Shown here piece by piece: positions 19,091-29,348 of a DNA stretch of 64,000 bases. Within the stretch, counting starts at the first letter, position 1; every line of letters begins with the position of its first letter. The notes beneath the pieces were generated by a model. That model had not been told where the DNA came from and did no database searches. It saw nothing but the letters and a program-made list of their open reading frames with translations. Position numbers and translations under genes: made by a program. The stretch spans positions 3,898,880-3,962,879 of the forward strand of contig NW_003314261.1 in the NCBI RefSeq assembly GCF_000143415.4, given 5' to 3'. The stretch comes from Selaginella moellendorffii (lineage: Eukaryota > Streptophyta > Lycopodiopsida > Selaginellales > Selaginellaceae).

Positions 19091-21733
19091 ATGGCGGCAG
19101 TGATGGATTACCTCTTCCAGCGCAGCCTGGACGATCTGGTCAAGGGGTTGCGCAGCCAGGCGGCCGCGAGCGGCGAATCCAGGTACGTGGCCAAGGCGCT
19201 GGAAGAGATCCGCAAGGAGATCAAGGCGACGGATCCACACATCAAGGCGGCGGCGGTCCACAAGCTCGCCTACTTGAACGCTCTCCACGGCGTGGACATG
19301 GCCTGGGCGGCATTCCAGGTCGTGGAGGTGATGAGCATGCCCAAATTCTCCCACAAGAAGATCGGCTACCTGGCTGCGTCGCAGAGCTTCACCGATTCCA
19401 CCGACGTGCTGCTGCTCATCACGAATCTCCTCAAGAAGGATCTGTCCAGCAAGAACGAATTCGAGGCCGGCATGGCGCTCGAGTGCCTGTCGCGGATCGC
19501 GACGCCGGATCTGGTCAGGGATCTCACGCAGGACGTGCTGACGATGCTGGGCAGTAGCAAGCTCTACATCCGGAAGAAGGCGACGCTGGTGCTCTTCAAG
19601 GTTTTCTCCAAGCATCCAGAGTCTATAAGAGTGGCTTTCAAGAGACTGGTGGAGAAGCTCGACGATCGGGACTCACAGGTGGTGGCGGCTTGTGTGAGTG
19701 TTCTTCACGAGCTCGCTCGGCAGGACCCCCAGCCATATCTTCTCCTCGCTCCCGAGCTCTACAGGCTTCTGGTGGAATCGACCAACAACTGGCTGCTCAT
19801 CAAGCTCGTCAAGCTCTTTGCACTTCTCATGCCGCTCGAGCCCCGGCTAGCGAAGAAGATTGCCGAGCCACTCTGCGAGCAAATGCGAAGGACCAGCGCG
19901 AAGTCTCTTGTGCTCGAGTGCATACGAACTATAACGGTGGGACTCTTGGATAACACCGAGGTGGTGGAGCTCGCCGCTGGAAAGCTGCAAGAGATTCTCG
20001 CGGCTTCTCACGGAGGAGATGGGGAGGACGACGATCCGAATCTCAAGTACTTGGGACTCCAGGCAGTGCTCGACTTGTTGCCGGTTTATCCTCAGCTCGT
20101 CACGCAGAGCAAGTCGGTGATTATCAGCTGCTTGAACGATGTGGATCCCAGCGTTCAAATGGCCTCGCTACGGCTCATCGTCAGCATGGTCTCGGACTCC
20201 AACCTTGCCGACACTGTACAGATTTTGATGAGATATGCGCTAAGTGCCGAGAAGATCTTTTGCAACGAGCTCTTGTCTTCGATCTTGTCAACGTGCAGCA
20301 GGTCCTTTTACGAGCTTGTCACGGATTTCTCCTGGTACGTTGGAGTTTTGGGAGAGCTGGTTAGAGTTCCAAATTTCGAGCAGGGAAAGGAAGTAGAAAG
20401 GCAGCTTGTAGATATCGGGCTTAGAGTAGAAAGCGTGAGGAAGGATCTTTCAAGGCTAGCTCGGGACTTTCTAATAGATTCGTCGACTTGGGAGAACAGT
20501 CACATTCATAGAGTTTTAGCTGCGGCCGCATGGATAGCAGGGGAGTACGTGGAGTTGGCGGGTGATTTGTTTGAGATTGTGGAGGCGCTGCTTCAGCCTC
20601 GCATGAAGAAGCTTCCACCTTCAGTCCAAGCTGTTTTTCTCCAGGCAGTGCTGAAGATTTTGGTTCACTTTGCGAGTGCTGCTGCCACTGCTGTCGACGC
20701 AGAGGTGGTGGATAAGTTTGAGTACGAAGAGATAAAGTCAAATGGGAATGTTGCGGATGAAGAACAAGCTCAAGAGCCTCTCGGAAGAATGGTAACGTTG
20801 ATCAGAGAGAACGCTGGAAGTTTGCAGAGTCACGTGGACACGGAAGTCCAGGAGCGAGCCAGCAACCTGTTTGGGCTTATCAGCTTCATAGAAGACGAGG
20901 CTGGATCTGGAGAAATGCTTGCGGGGATCCGGGAAGCTTTTGCGAAGGATTTGGGACCCGTGTCCCAGTTTTCTCAGCAAAGGGTGGTGGTCCCTGATGG
21001 CCTCGAGCTGCTCGACGATCTTAGCGAGCTCAAGATTGTGCTTGGTGACGATCAGCTTCAAGATACAGAATTGCTACCGGAGTCGAGCTTGCTTTTCACA
21101 CACAAAAAGGAAGAGGACACTGCATTCGTCGATGAGAGTGCCGGGCTTTTGGAGCAGCACAGGAAGAAGAACGAAAAGTACTACTTGCCAAAGGAAACGA
21201 GGCAGGAGGAAGGACTACTTGGCGCCGAGGCTCCACAGGCGCAACCGGCAGCCGCTGATGACAACTACAAGCTGGCGGAAGAATTACTGGTGTGGAACAA
21301 GCCCAAGCGTCCGAAAGCCCGCTCTGTCGTTGTCAAGGTGACGGACGAGGAGAACGACTTCGTCAGCGTTCCCATGACGTCCAAGGGTGCTCTCAAAAAC
21401 TCGGTTCTCTCCACTGCCATACGGGACGTTTTACTCAACAACAAGTCCGGGAGCCACCGTGACGGCTCGCTCCCGGAATCCAGCAATGCCGCTCAAAAGC
21501 ACCACCACCACCACCGTCGGAGGCACCGAAGGGAGAAACACCCTGCGGAAGGAGGAGATTTAACAGCAGTACCACAGGAAGGCCTCGACAGTGAGAAGCA
21601 GCAGGATCAAGGCGAGCAGCAACAACAGGATCAAGAGAAACAACGTTCCAAGAGACAACACCACAGGAAACGAGCAAAGAGTCCGTTAAAGTTCGCCCCT
21701 CGAGCAGCCGTGGTACCGGACTTCCTGCTGTAA
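19091..21733 (+). CDS. AP3D: AP-3 complex subunit delta (delta-adaptin)
   Basis: Single exon, 880 residues. The N-terminal trunk is an armadillo/HEAT adaptin domain: SLDDLVKGLRSQ, KLAYLNALHGVDMAWAAFQ, VMSMPKFSHKKIGYLAASQS and repeated helical pairs to about residue 580. An acidic hinge follows, then a very basic His/Arg-rich and Gln-rich C-terminus (KHHHHHRRRHRREKH). Delta is the large AP-3 subunit specific for the trans-Golgi/endosome to vacuole pathway. ATG 19091 (MAAVMDYLFQ) is chosen because the frame upstream lacks an ATG and the conserved region begins directly after it. The intronless structure stands out beside its intron-rich neighbours. Confidence 0.95.
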   Translation: MAAVMDYLFQRSLDDLVKGLRSQAAASGESRYVAKALEEIRKEIKATDPHIKAAAVHKLAYLNALHGVDMAWAAFQVVEVMSMPKFSHKKIGYLAASQSFTDSTDVLLLITNLLKKDLSSKNEFEAGMALECLSRIATPDLVRDLTQDVLTMLGSSKLYIRKKATLVLFKVFSKHPESIRVAFKRLVEKLDDRDSQVVAACVSVLHELARQDPQPYLLLAPELYRLLVESTNNWLLIKLVKLFALLMPLEPRLAKKIAEPLCEQMRRTSAKSLVLECIRTITVGLLDNTEVVELAAGKLQEILAASHGGDGEDDDPNLKYLGLQAVLDLLPVYPQLVTQSKSVIISCLNDVDPSVQMASLRLIVSMVSDSNLADTVQILMRYALSAEKIFCNELLSSILSTCSRSFYELVTDFSWYVGVLGELVRVPNFEQGKEVERQLVDIGLRVESVRKDLSRLARDFLIDSSTWENSHIHRVLAAAAWIAGEYVELAGDLFEIVEALLQPRMKKLPPSVQAVFLQAVLKILVHFASAAATAVDAEVVDKFEYEEIKSNGNVADEEQAQEPLGRMVTLIRENAGSLQSHVDTEVQERASNLFGLISFIEDEAGSGEMLAGIREAFAKDLGPVSQFSQQRVVVPDGLELLDDLSELKIVLGDDQLQDTELLPESSLLFTHKKEEDTAFVDESAGLLEQHRKKNEKYYLPKETRQEEGLLGAEAPQAQPAAADDNYKLAEELLVWNKPKRPKARSVVVKVTDEENDFVSVPMTSKGALKNSVLSTAIRDVLLNNKSGSHRDGSLPESSNAAQKHHHHHRRRHRREKHPAEGGDLTAVPQEGLDSEKQQDQGEQQQQDQEKQRSKRQHHRKRAKSPLKFAPRAAVVPDFLL

Positions 21734-22192
21734 AAAGGAGTTAAGATGCTCGTCTGCGTCTTCTTGGAGGCCCTGCGGCCCCGCGACGATACGAAACGAC
21801 CGTCCTTCCTCCTTTGCTGGGAAAAAGAGCGAGAATCTGATGCAAGTGATCGGGATCAACGCAGGTATGCTCTTTTTTACTGCTTGTCTGAGAAATGAAG
21901 TACCAAATGTTGTCTTGCTTTTATTCCAGGTTCGCAGCATTGTCTTGGCTTCGTATTCCTGGACTTTTTACAAATCCAGGTATGGATGTATGATACAACT
22001 TCCGTTCCGTTTGTGCCTCACAAAAACCAGAGATTTACATACTTAGATTGGCCGTGTTTACGACACTATCATTCGGCAAAATGAAACAGTTGCTATCCTT
22101 TGCTTCTCGAAGATTTGGCTCAATCATAGAAGTCCAAAAAAGAGTTTTTATATATTCGTATGTATAAAACCGGGAAGGGGATCGAGCGCCGC
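21734..22192. other. Convergent 3' intergenic region
   Basis: Lies between the 3' ends of AP-3 delta and the RAV gene and should hold both 3' UTRs. No further gene is supported. Confidence 0.5.
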
Positions 22193-23554
22193 TTAATACG
22201 GGCTGGAAAGATCCACTCCAAATAACCGAATCGCACCACAGGAGCTCTCCTTGATCTTGGGATGCGAGAACTCTGGAGTTGAGACATTAGAGGCACCGAA
22301 AACTTGAGAAGATCCCCAGAAACCTTGGACTTGAGACACCATCTGGTCGGACCGAGGCTGGAGATGGGCGGAAGTGACGGCGCTCACGCTCTGGAGCAGC
22401 GACGACGGCGACGATCCCGGCCAAGTTGGAAGAACTGAATGAAGTGGAGAAGGATCGAAATGGTGGTGATGAGCAGCGTTGGAGTTGAAGGCCGGGTGGA
22501 ACACCGAGGCGGCCTTCCTCTTCCAGTGGATGAAGAGCTTGCAAGAGCTCCCGGCGGTGGTGGCGCGATCGAAGAAGACGGCGTCGCCCACTTGAAGCTG
22601 CTTGTCCTTGACGAAGCGGCTCCAGCCGCGGGTGAGGACGTAGCTCTGGCTGCTGCTCCAGTACGAGTAGCGGAAGCGCCAGTGCTTGCCTCGCTCGTCC
22701 TCGAAGGATAGCAGCAGCCCCTTCTCGTGCGGCGCCAGCGGGAAGCAGCGCTCGGCGTGGTGCTTGGGGATGACGAGCCGGTTGAGCTTGCCGACGTCGC
22801 TGGGCGTCACCACCTTGAAGAACAAGTGCTCGCGGTGATGCTGTGCTAGTAGACTACTGCTCTTGCTCTTGCTCTTAGCGCGCAGGCGATGATCACGATC
22901 GTCTTGTTGCAGCGTGGAGGCTGCCGAGGACGAGGAGGCGTCCAGCGGCGGCGACGGCGCGTTGTGATTGTTGGTGGTGGTGGTGGAGGAGGAGGAGGAG
23001 GAGGTGTCCAAGGCGGTGTTCTTGATGAGCTGCTGGTTGTAGGTGTGCTTGCGCAGCATGTCGATGATCTGCTCCTTGGAGTGGAGGCTGAGGAAGGCGG
23101 ACTCGGGCTCGGACTCGTCAACCGGGGGGAAATTGGTGAGCGCGTCGTTGCCTCTGATCTTGGTTGCAGCAACGTCGTAGGCCTTGGCGGCCTCCACCTC
23201 GGTGTCGAACGTCCCCAGCCACACGCGCTGGTGCTTCTCGTAGATCTGCGCGCCGAACCGGCCGTTCGGCTGCGGCACTACTCCCTTGTATTGCGACGAC
23301 GGCAGCTTGAGAATGACTTGATCTTGGCGAAGTTGCTGGTGGCAGTGCTGCTGTTGCTGCTGGTGATGCTGGTGGTGATCGAGGAATGGCGATGCTGGAT
23401 GGAGATAAGCAGCAGCCGCCGCGAAAGGAGACGAGGGGAAGCTTGGATCATCGGGAGAGACAACGAGCCCGGTTCTCTGGAAGAAGAACTCCTCGGCGCT
23501 AGCCGGAGCGAGCTGCAGCCACGATGAAGGAGAGGGAGAGTAGCGATCGTTCAT
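22193..23554 (-). CDS. RAV: RAV/TEMPRANILLO-type transcription factor (AP2 + B3)
   Basis: Intronless, 453 residues from ATG 23554. An AP2 domain at about 88-144 ([40 protein letters not shown]) is followed by a B3 domain at about 243-347 ([49 protein letters not shown]). A C-terminal RLFGVDL motif matches the RLFGV repressor motif of the family. Low-complexity His/Gln, Ser/Thr and Asn runs separate the domains. RAV proteins bind CAACA and CACCTG bipartite sites and mostly repress. An ATG 69 nt upstream (23623) is in frame but lies in a GA-rich leader very near the TATA box, so 23554 is preferred. Confidence 0.95.
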   Translation of the reverse strand: MNDRYSPSPSSWLQLAPASAEEFFFQRTGLVVSPDDPSFPSSPFAAAAAYLHPASPFLDHHQHHQQQQQHCHQQLRQDQVILKLPSSQYKGVVPQPNGRFGAQIYEKHQRVWLGTFDTEVEAAKAYDVAATKIRGNDALTNFPPVDESEPESAFLSLHSKEQIIDMLRKHTYNQQLIKNTALDTSSSSSSTTTTNNHNAPSPPLDASSSSAASTLQQDDRDHRLRAKSKSKSSSLLAQHHREHLFFKVVTPSDVGKLNRLVIPKHHAERCFPLAPHEKGLLLSFEDERGKHWRFRYSYWSSSQSYVLTRGWSRFVKDKQLQVGDAVFFDRATTAGSSCKLFIHWKRKAASVFHPAFNSNAAHHHHFDPSPLHSVLPTWPGSSPSSLLQSVSAVTSAHLQPRSDQMVSQVQGFWGSSQVFGASNVSTPEFSHPKIKESSCGAIRLFGVDLSSPY

Positions 23555-23633
23555 TGTTTTGCTCGCTTCTTCTTCTTCTTCTTCTTTCTCTCGCTCTCGC
23601 TTCTTCCTGCAAGCTCTCTCCAATCAAAGCTTT

Positions 23634-23642
23634 GCTTATATG
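23634..23642 (-). promoter_or_regulatory. TATA box of the RAV gene
   Basis: On the minus strand the sequence reads CATATAAGC, about 80 bp upstream of the chosen ATG. A transcription start ~30 bp downstream would leave a short purine-rich leader and exclude or nearly exclude the upstream in-frame ATG. Confidence 0.5.
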
Positions 23643-24998
23643 CGATGTGAAAAAGGCAAGGGAATCTAAGAGCAGTACATTCTCGCGTTTCTGGACAGGC
23701 AAGGAAAAAACCCAAGAACAAAGAACCCAAATAAAAAGCTCCTGAAAACATGACCACGCTTCATGTCCAACAACACTTTCCACTGTGTTTTTTTGCGGGC
23801 GTTTGAATGTGGTACATCATGCGTCATCAAATTCATGCATGGATATTTACTGAGATTATTTTCCCTTCTTTCCGCATTTAACAAGCATGTCTTATTCAAG
23901 ATCTGTGACGTCAGCCCTAAAACATCCTAGCTACCTGAGGCGTAGAGCGTACGTGGTAGCGCTACCCCCAGCCGGTGCACTGGATTACCCCTCCTTGGGC
24001 CAATTCAGCATGGCTCACACGGTAAATCGCCGTACTTCCCGGTGGTGAAAATCCGGCATGATGCTGGCGCCAGCCCTCCAACTCAAGATCAATACGTACG
24101 GGGTACGTGAGTCGTATGTAGCCTCGACCGTATGGCATGCGGCGGGGGCGCATCCATGATCATGCACAGGGATTGGACGCCGTGGCATATCCGAGTGGAA
24201 TCACCAGGATGGACGGATGGCCGGGATCTTACCAGCCTTGGCTCACGAGCCGACGCGATGTGACCCGCGTGTCACCGTACTGTGTGCCAATCATTCTTAA
24301 TCATCATGGGCCCCAATGGTAAAATGCTGCTGCCCTTTACCCCCTAGTACTTAAAGTTACTTTTTCGTAGCTAGGCAGGTTTCCTTCTTTCCGGCCCCAA
24401 GATTTACCTATATATACCGCGAGAGATTCTAAAAATCACCTTTTACCGCTCCTCGGTAGAAAGTAAAAAGCCCGGTCACTTTCACACACTTAGGAAGAAC
24501 CAAAAAATCTTTGCTTTTCTTACATCGGCTATGGCAGTAGTAATGTCTGGAGATAGATGGATTCCTGTTGTTTTCGTGGCCCTAGAGAGAAAGAAGAGCT
24601 AGCATGCCATGGTAACCTCGCCATCATTTTCCAAATCCAACGAGACGATCTATTTCGTTGGGCAGCCAAAAATGCCATCAATTGCCCCTTTCACACCCTA
24701 GCTATCTATACCGTATACTATGCGAATCTAGCGGAATATGCTTTGCGACGGATATGCCTCTGCCGGGAACGGAATATACGCCGCTAAACCCTAAACCACG
24801 GGGGCTCTGTTTCTAGGTCTGGGTTAGGGCTTATCCTCTTGAGGGGGGAGGAAATAGGGTTGGCGCCAGGGGCGAGCAGCAGGGGTCTAGGATGCGAATC
24901 GATCCCAGCGCGCGAGGTGAGTGATGGAGCGCGCGCGGCTACTGCTGTGAGGGATCCTGGAGATGGCGGATTAGCGGGCGAGAAGGAGATGAGCGGAT
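23643..24998. promoter_or_regulatory. Long divergent intergenic region between RAV and EPL
   Basis: Holds the RAV upstream region and the EPL leader. A telo-box AAACCCTAAACC lies at 24786-24797, with GGGTTAGGGC further on near 24829. Two perfect 12-bp palindromes, GGTAGCGCTACC (23955-23966) and GCTGGCGCCAGC (24063-24074), lie in the GC-rich part. Three short upstream ORFs precede the EPL start (24923-24949, 24963-24974, 24989-25006). No protein gene or RNA gene was recognised. Confidence 0.45.
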
Positions 24999-27082
24999 AT
25001 GAGTAGGTTGTCATTTAGGCCCCGCCCTGTAGACATACATAAGAAGCTCCCGATTGTCAAGTCCGTGAGAGACCTCGACAATGAGGATGGGATTGGAGTG
25101 TCGCGGATGGTCCAGCACGGGCATGTGGCGCTGGATTCGGAGAACGAGCTGGTGGGTGATCTTGGTTCCAGCTCAGTTTTTTTGATCGTCTTCTTTGCTT
25201 TGTGTTTGTTGCTTTGGTTGCGTTTTTTTTTTTTTTTTTGTTGCAATAGGTGCTGGCTACACCGGCTAGACGAGGAGGCGCAGAGATTCCCACGCCACAG
25301 TTTGTGTGCGTGGATACTTACGAGAAGGATTACTCGCAGACGTTCACGCAGCCACCGTCTTACTTGCGGAGCCGAGGAGGTGAGTGGATTTTCAACTTTC
25401 GCGACTTAAGTTTGTGTGGCTTTTCTAGCAAGGAATGAAGGAACTGAGTTTGTGGAGTATGACTTGGATGACGAGGACGAAGATTGGCTCGAGCAGTTTA
25501 GCGATCGCAAGACACTGTCCCACGAGAAGTAAGCGTTCTTTTCTTTTGTGTGTGTATTTTGTGCAGGAGATGAATGTGCTTACGTTTTCTGTCTTGCAGA
25601 TTTGAAAGAATTCTCTACAAAATGGAATTGCAGGATCACAAGCTTCGCGAGCGTGTGGGAGGTTTGCCTTCGACGCTTGGAATCCCAATGCCGGTCATGC
25701 TACAGAAGGATGGAGCACTGGAGGTGGGAATAGCATTGCGTTTATTGTTGACGACTCGGGCGGTGACAGGTCGTGCGTGCTCAGAACATCCGATCGCCAA
25801 CCATTGCAGGCGCCGTGTATGACTATTGGAAATCAAAGGTTGATGCCACAAAACTTTGTTTGCATTTTCTATCTGGGAAAAATTAAACTCATGCATTGCA
25901 ATGGCAGCGAGAGCGCTGGGAGAAGCCCATACTTCGTCGGTTGCAAGTGAGTTTTCTACTTTTTTTCGTTTCTATTCGAGCCGGATCAAATTAACACGAT
26001 TAAGAAAATAACTTGCAGCCACCCCCACCGGTGAACGACACAAATCCTTTTAATGTATTTAGACCGAGGGAGAAGATTCATCGTCCTCACACCCGGCGGG
26101 TAACTCACAAGTTTTCTCTCCTTCGCTTTTCCTTCAAAAAGAAAAACTTCTTCTGGTCTTTTTTCATAGATGCAAAGGCGTGAGAACGACGTCCAATCCT
26201 TTGACAAGCTCCGCCAGGTGAGTACAAACTTCCGCGTGTTCGTCTCTTTGACATGGTGTGAAAACTCTCGCGTAGGTTCGTCGCAATCTGGAGCAAGCTA
26301 GAGCATTGATGCTGGCTGTCCAAAAGGTAAGTGGCGTTGGAATCTTCTTCCACCTTGATTTGACACTGCCGTCTGCACAGCGTGAAGAGAAGAAGCGCGA
26401 GCTGGCCGACTGTGAAGGTCACATCCAGAGGCTCCAAATCAAGTATAAGGTAGCTGTGACTTTTGTTTTCGTCGCCCCTGTTATGGAAAGTGAGCTCTCT
26501 GTGTCTCTTTTTTGCCCACTCGTAACTTCACAAACAGCACGAATCCAAAGCCGACGAGGACACGTCGTTCCTCAACAGCGCGTCCCTGTTCCCACCAACA
26601 GTGCCCCGGAAACTCTTGTTTCCAAAGCGTAGTGACGACTTGCAAGCAGGCACGGACCAGATGAACGGGGACGCCTACGAGTATGCCAACCCCATGCTGG
26701 AAAACTCCTTAGTGGACAGGATGGACCCCTTGAGAAAGAAGCGCAAGAAACGCTTACCTCTGTCGAGAGGACGACCAGCTAGAAAGGTACTGTGGCTGGC
26801 TCTCTTTTGCTTTCGCTTTCGTTGGAACTTGACGTGGCTCTGGTGTTTGCGTAGTTCCCGATTCGATCCATCGATACTATGGAACCGGTGATGCTGTTCA
26901 CGAAGCCACTGGAAGCGAGAGAGTTAGCAGACGCTGGTATACTGCCACCACAATTCGAGGAGGAAAGTTACCAGTTCCGTGGTAGGATGGGAAGGGGCGG
27001 GCGGATTGTTTTTGACCGCTGGAACCCGCTAACAAGAACGAGTGTTGGCAACAACTTGCCGTTTTGCTCACTGGCGAATTAG
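24999..27082 (+). CDS. EPL1: Enhancer of polycomb-like protein (EPL1, NuA4 histone acetyltransferase subunit)
   Basis: Multi-exon gene with introns mostly of 60-110 nt, product about 420 residues. It starts MSRLSFRPRPVDIHKKLPIV, followed by VRDLDNEDG, the EPcA region (YDLDDEDEDWLEQF, KFERILYKMELQDHKLRERV) and a Pro/Arg-rich part with NPFNVFRPREKIHRPHTRR, the usual EPcA end. The C-terminus has a basic segment (RKKRKKRLPLSRGRPARK). EPL scaffolds the catalytic piccolo module of NuA4, which acetylates H4 and H2A. Intron 1 (from 25152) has an 18-nt T run before its acceptor. Three short upstream ORFs, the last overlapping the start out of frame, suggest translational control. Confidence 0.92.
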
Positions 27083-27241
27083 GAAGTTGTAACTTGTAGT
27101 ACCTGTGATCTAATAAAATAATTTTGTTGTATGGAAAACTGTTAGCTGGAAGACGAAGAGATATGGTGCGCGCGAGGGAAGCAAGAAAGGAAAAAGTATA
27201 TAGGTGTAGATTAAAATCGCGAAAGAAGAAAAGAACTGGAT

Positions 27242-28940
27242 TCAACCAAAGAATGAAAACCAGTGCCTTTTCTTCCTGACGGTGTAAGAGACAGGGGCTT
27301 CTGCGACACAGTGGTTGAGAGCACATACCAGTGTTTCACAAAACTATACCTCCTTCCGGATACACGGAGTTGTAGTGCACTTCAGCCCAAAAGCTTAAGA
27401 ATATGACTGCAAGAACACGAGCGTTACCGATGAGCGCCTAGAAGGAAACTTGCTACCTCTGTCTGATTTCGGTTCCTTTGGTATGATGTCAATGATGCAA
27501 GTATCTATGAACGAAGTAATCAAGCAGATCTTCATCCCATACTGTAGAGGAAAATGTCACAAGTTGAAAAGACAGACACTTTGAAATTACTTACAACATC
27601 AGCAGCAGCTTGCAATGTTACGTGATCACCCCACTCCCCATTCCTGGATTTAGAATTTTTTTGGAACAGATGTCAGTTGTGAAACCGAAAAGCTACTTAC
27701 TTCGCCATCTTCTTGAGGTAGTCGCTGAATTTCATTGGAACGTAACCTTCGTATGGTTCTGGATCCTGCTTCAGCTGAATTCTCACAAATAATAACACCG
27801 CATAAAGCGAAAGAAGCAAAAAGAATACAAACTGTACCTGTTTAATGACTTCTTTCCGGACAAACATGTGATGATCTGGTGTTCTATAAAACTGATCCGA
27901 GAGCGCCCGAAACTACTACGTCAACCAGAGCACAACTTTAATAGAGAGGTAAACGATATGAAGGAAATCAAGCAAATGTTTTGTTTTTGTTGGGTCTTTT
28001 TCGCTTATTTTTTTTGGAAAGTACCTTCGAAGATCTTGACATGGGAAAGTTCTCTCAGTTTCTCCGGGCCAGGGCTCTCAAATGGAAGGCTTTCAATGCA
28101 AGCACGCAAACAGAGTTTCAGGAATTGCAGAAATGCGAGATTCACCTGACAGTTACCATCGCCAGGAATCTTGTGCTCTGTCAATCCATAGACCTGAAGC
28201 CTGTATAGAGACAAGCCAACGAATGAATCAAAGTGAAAAGAAAAGGAAACCAACCTCTCAAGAAGCCTTTGATGATCGAGTGTGGCAGCGTCCGGGCTCG
28301 GTATCTCTCCATTTATCTTCGGGATATGCTACAGAAGTGCACCAAAAAGAAGTCAGCTATGGAGAAGAAAGAAGTCAGCCATGGAGAAGAAAGAAGAAAA
28401 AAATCCATACAGCCTACTTACAGGTATGGATTCCATGTGTGTGAGCCGCCGGCCAACTTCTCCTCCATCGAGTTGTGCCAACTCCTCGGAAAGAATAACC
28501 GCAATCGCCTCATCGTTCTCGTTGGTGCTGTTGTTGCGCTGATCGTAAGAGAAAGTTGGGGAGCTGCTGCTGCTGGAAGAGTGGTGATTGCCCATGCTCA
28601 TCTCCTCGGCGGCGCAATCCTCGCAGATCTCCTCCGATCCAGTCACCAAACCGTAATCGTTAAGATTGTGATGCTCCTTGTCGCGATTGTCAAAAAAATC
28701 TCCGATCGGGGGATCCTCCTCCCGTGGCTGCTGTTGCGGCTGCGTGGTATCCTCGGTGTAGAGATGCTGCTGGAGAGAGATTGCTAGGGCCTCGTCGTCC
28801 TCTGTGCCATCTGCCGGGCAGCAGCAAGGAAGAGAATCGGGCGACGATGATCGCGTATCGTTGCTACCAGTGAAAGGATGAACCTCCAGCAAGTGAAGAC
28901 CCCATCTCACCAGCGTGTCATTCTCGTCGCTTGCGCTCAT
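27242..28940 (-). CDS. OTU-domain deubiquitinating enzyme
   Basis: Exon 1 (28940-28422) codes 173 residues of acidic, Ser/Gln-rich N-terminus. Later exons give HIPKINGEIPSPDAATLDHQ, then the OTU core: HKIPGDGNCQFRALSDQFYR with catalytic Asp and Cys, KQDPEPYEGYVPMKFSDYL, GEWGDHVTLQAAADVYGMKI and the FWAEVHYNSVYPEG block with the catalytic His. The end is EAPVSYTVRKKRHWFSFFG, TGA at 27242-27244. This is a Cys protease of the plant OTU family (OTU9-12-like by the GDGNCQFRALSDQ core). Intron 1 contains a tandem ~20-bp duplication (about 28350-28395). It converges with EPL, 159 bp between stop codons, and diverges from PDK1. Confidence 0.92.
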
Positions 28941-29348
28941 GCTCTTTGCCCCAAACCCTACACTAACGACCCCTGGGACAGGAAATTTCGCTCCAATCCA
29001 CTGCCGCCGCCGAGATGGAAAGACTAATCCCGATCTTTTCCCAGCGATCGATCGATCGATCGCCGCGCCGCCGTTCCAATCGCTGCTAGAGAAGGAGAAT
29101 ACCTTATCGCCGATCCAAGATCTGGGCGCCCTGGGAGGAGAGAAGAATTCTTGGCCGCGATAGCGTCTAGACGCGGATTACTGTGAGAGAAAGAAAGCCT
29201 ATGTGGCAAGGCCGCCAAACCAAGGCGTTTCAACGGACGCGACTGATTAGGGTTTATAAGTTAGAGGAAGAAGAAGCGAGTGGGAATATTTCGCGATGGC
29301 GGTCGCGCCGATGGGACTGCCGAGGAGGAGGTGATCCAGCGTGTGGAG
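28941..29348. promoter_or_regulatory. Divergent promoter between OTU and PDK1 genes, with a PDK1 uORF
   Basis: The 408-bp gap separates two start codons. It has ACCCTA-type telo-box cores near each start (AAACCCTACA at about 28957 and TTAGGGTTTA at about 29249), a (GATC)n run at about 29045-29060, and an upstream ORF of 12 codons plus stop at 29296-29334, ending 14 nt before the PDK1 ATG. Confidence 0.45.

Noticed and set aside
22889-23527. A 212-codon plus-strand frame over the RAV gene
   Set aside because: Gly/Val-rich shadow of the Ser/Thr- and Gln-rich RAV coding sequence.
23555-23623. Upstream in-frame ATG of RAV as the start
   Set aside because: It adds only a Glu/Lys run from GA-rich leader DNA and lies almost at the expected transcription start.
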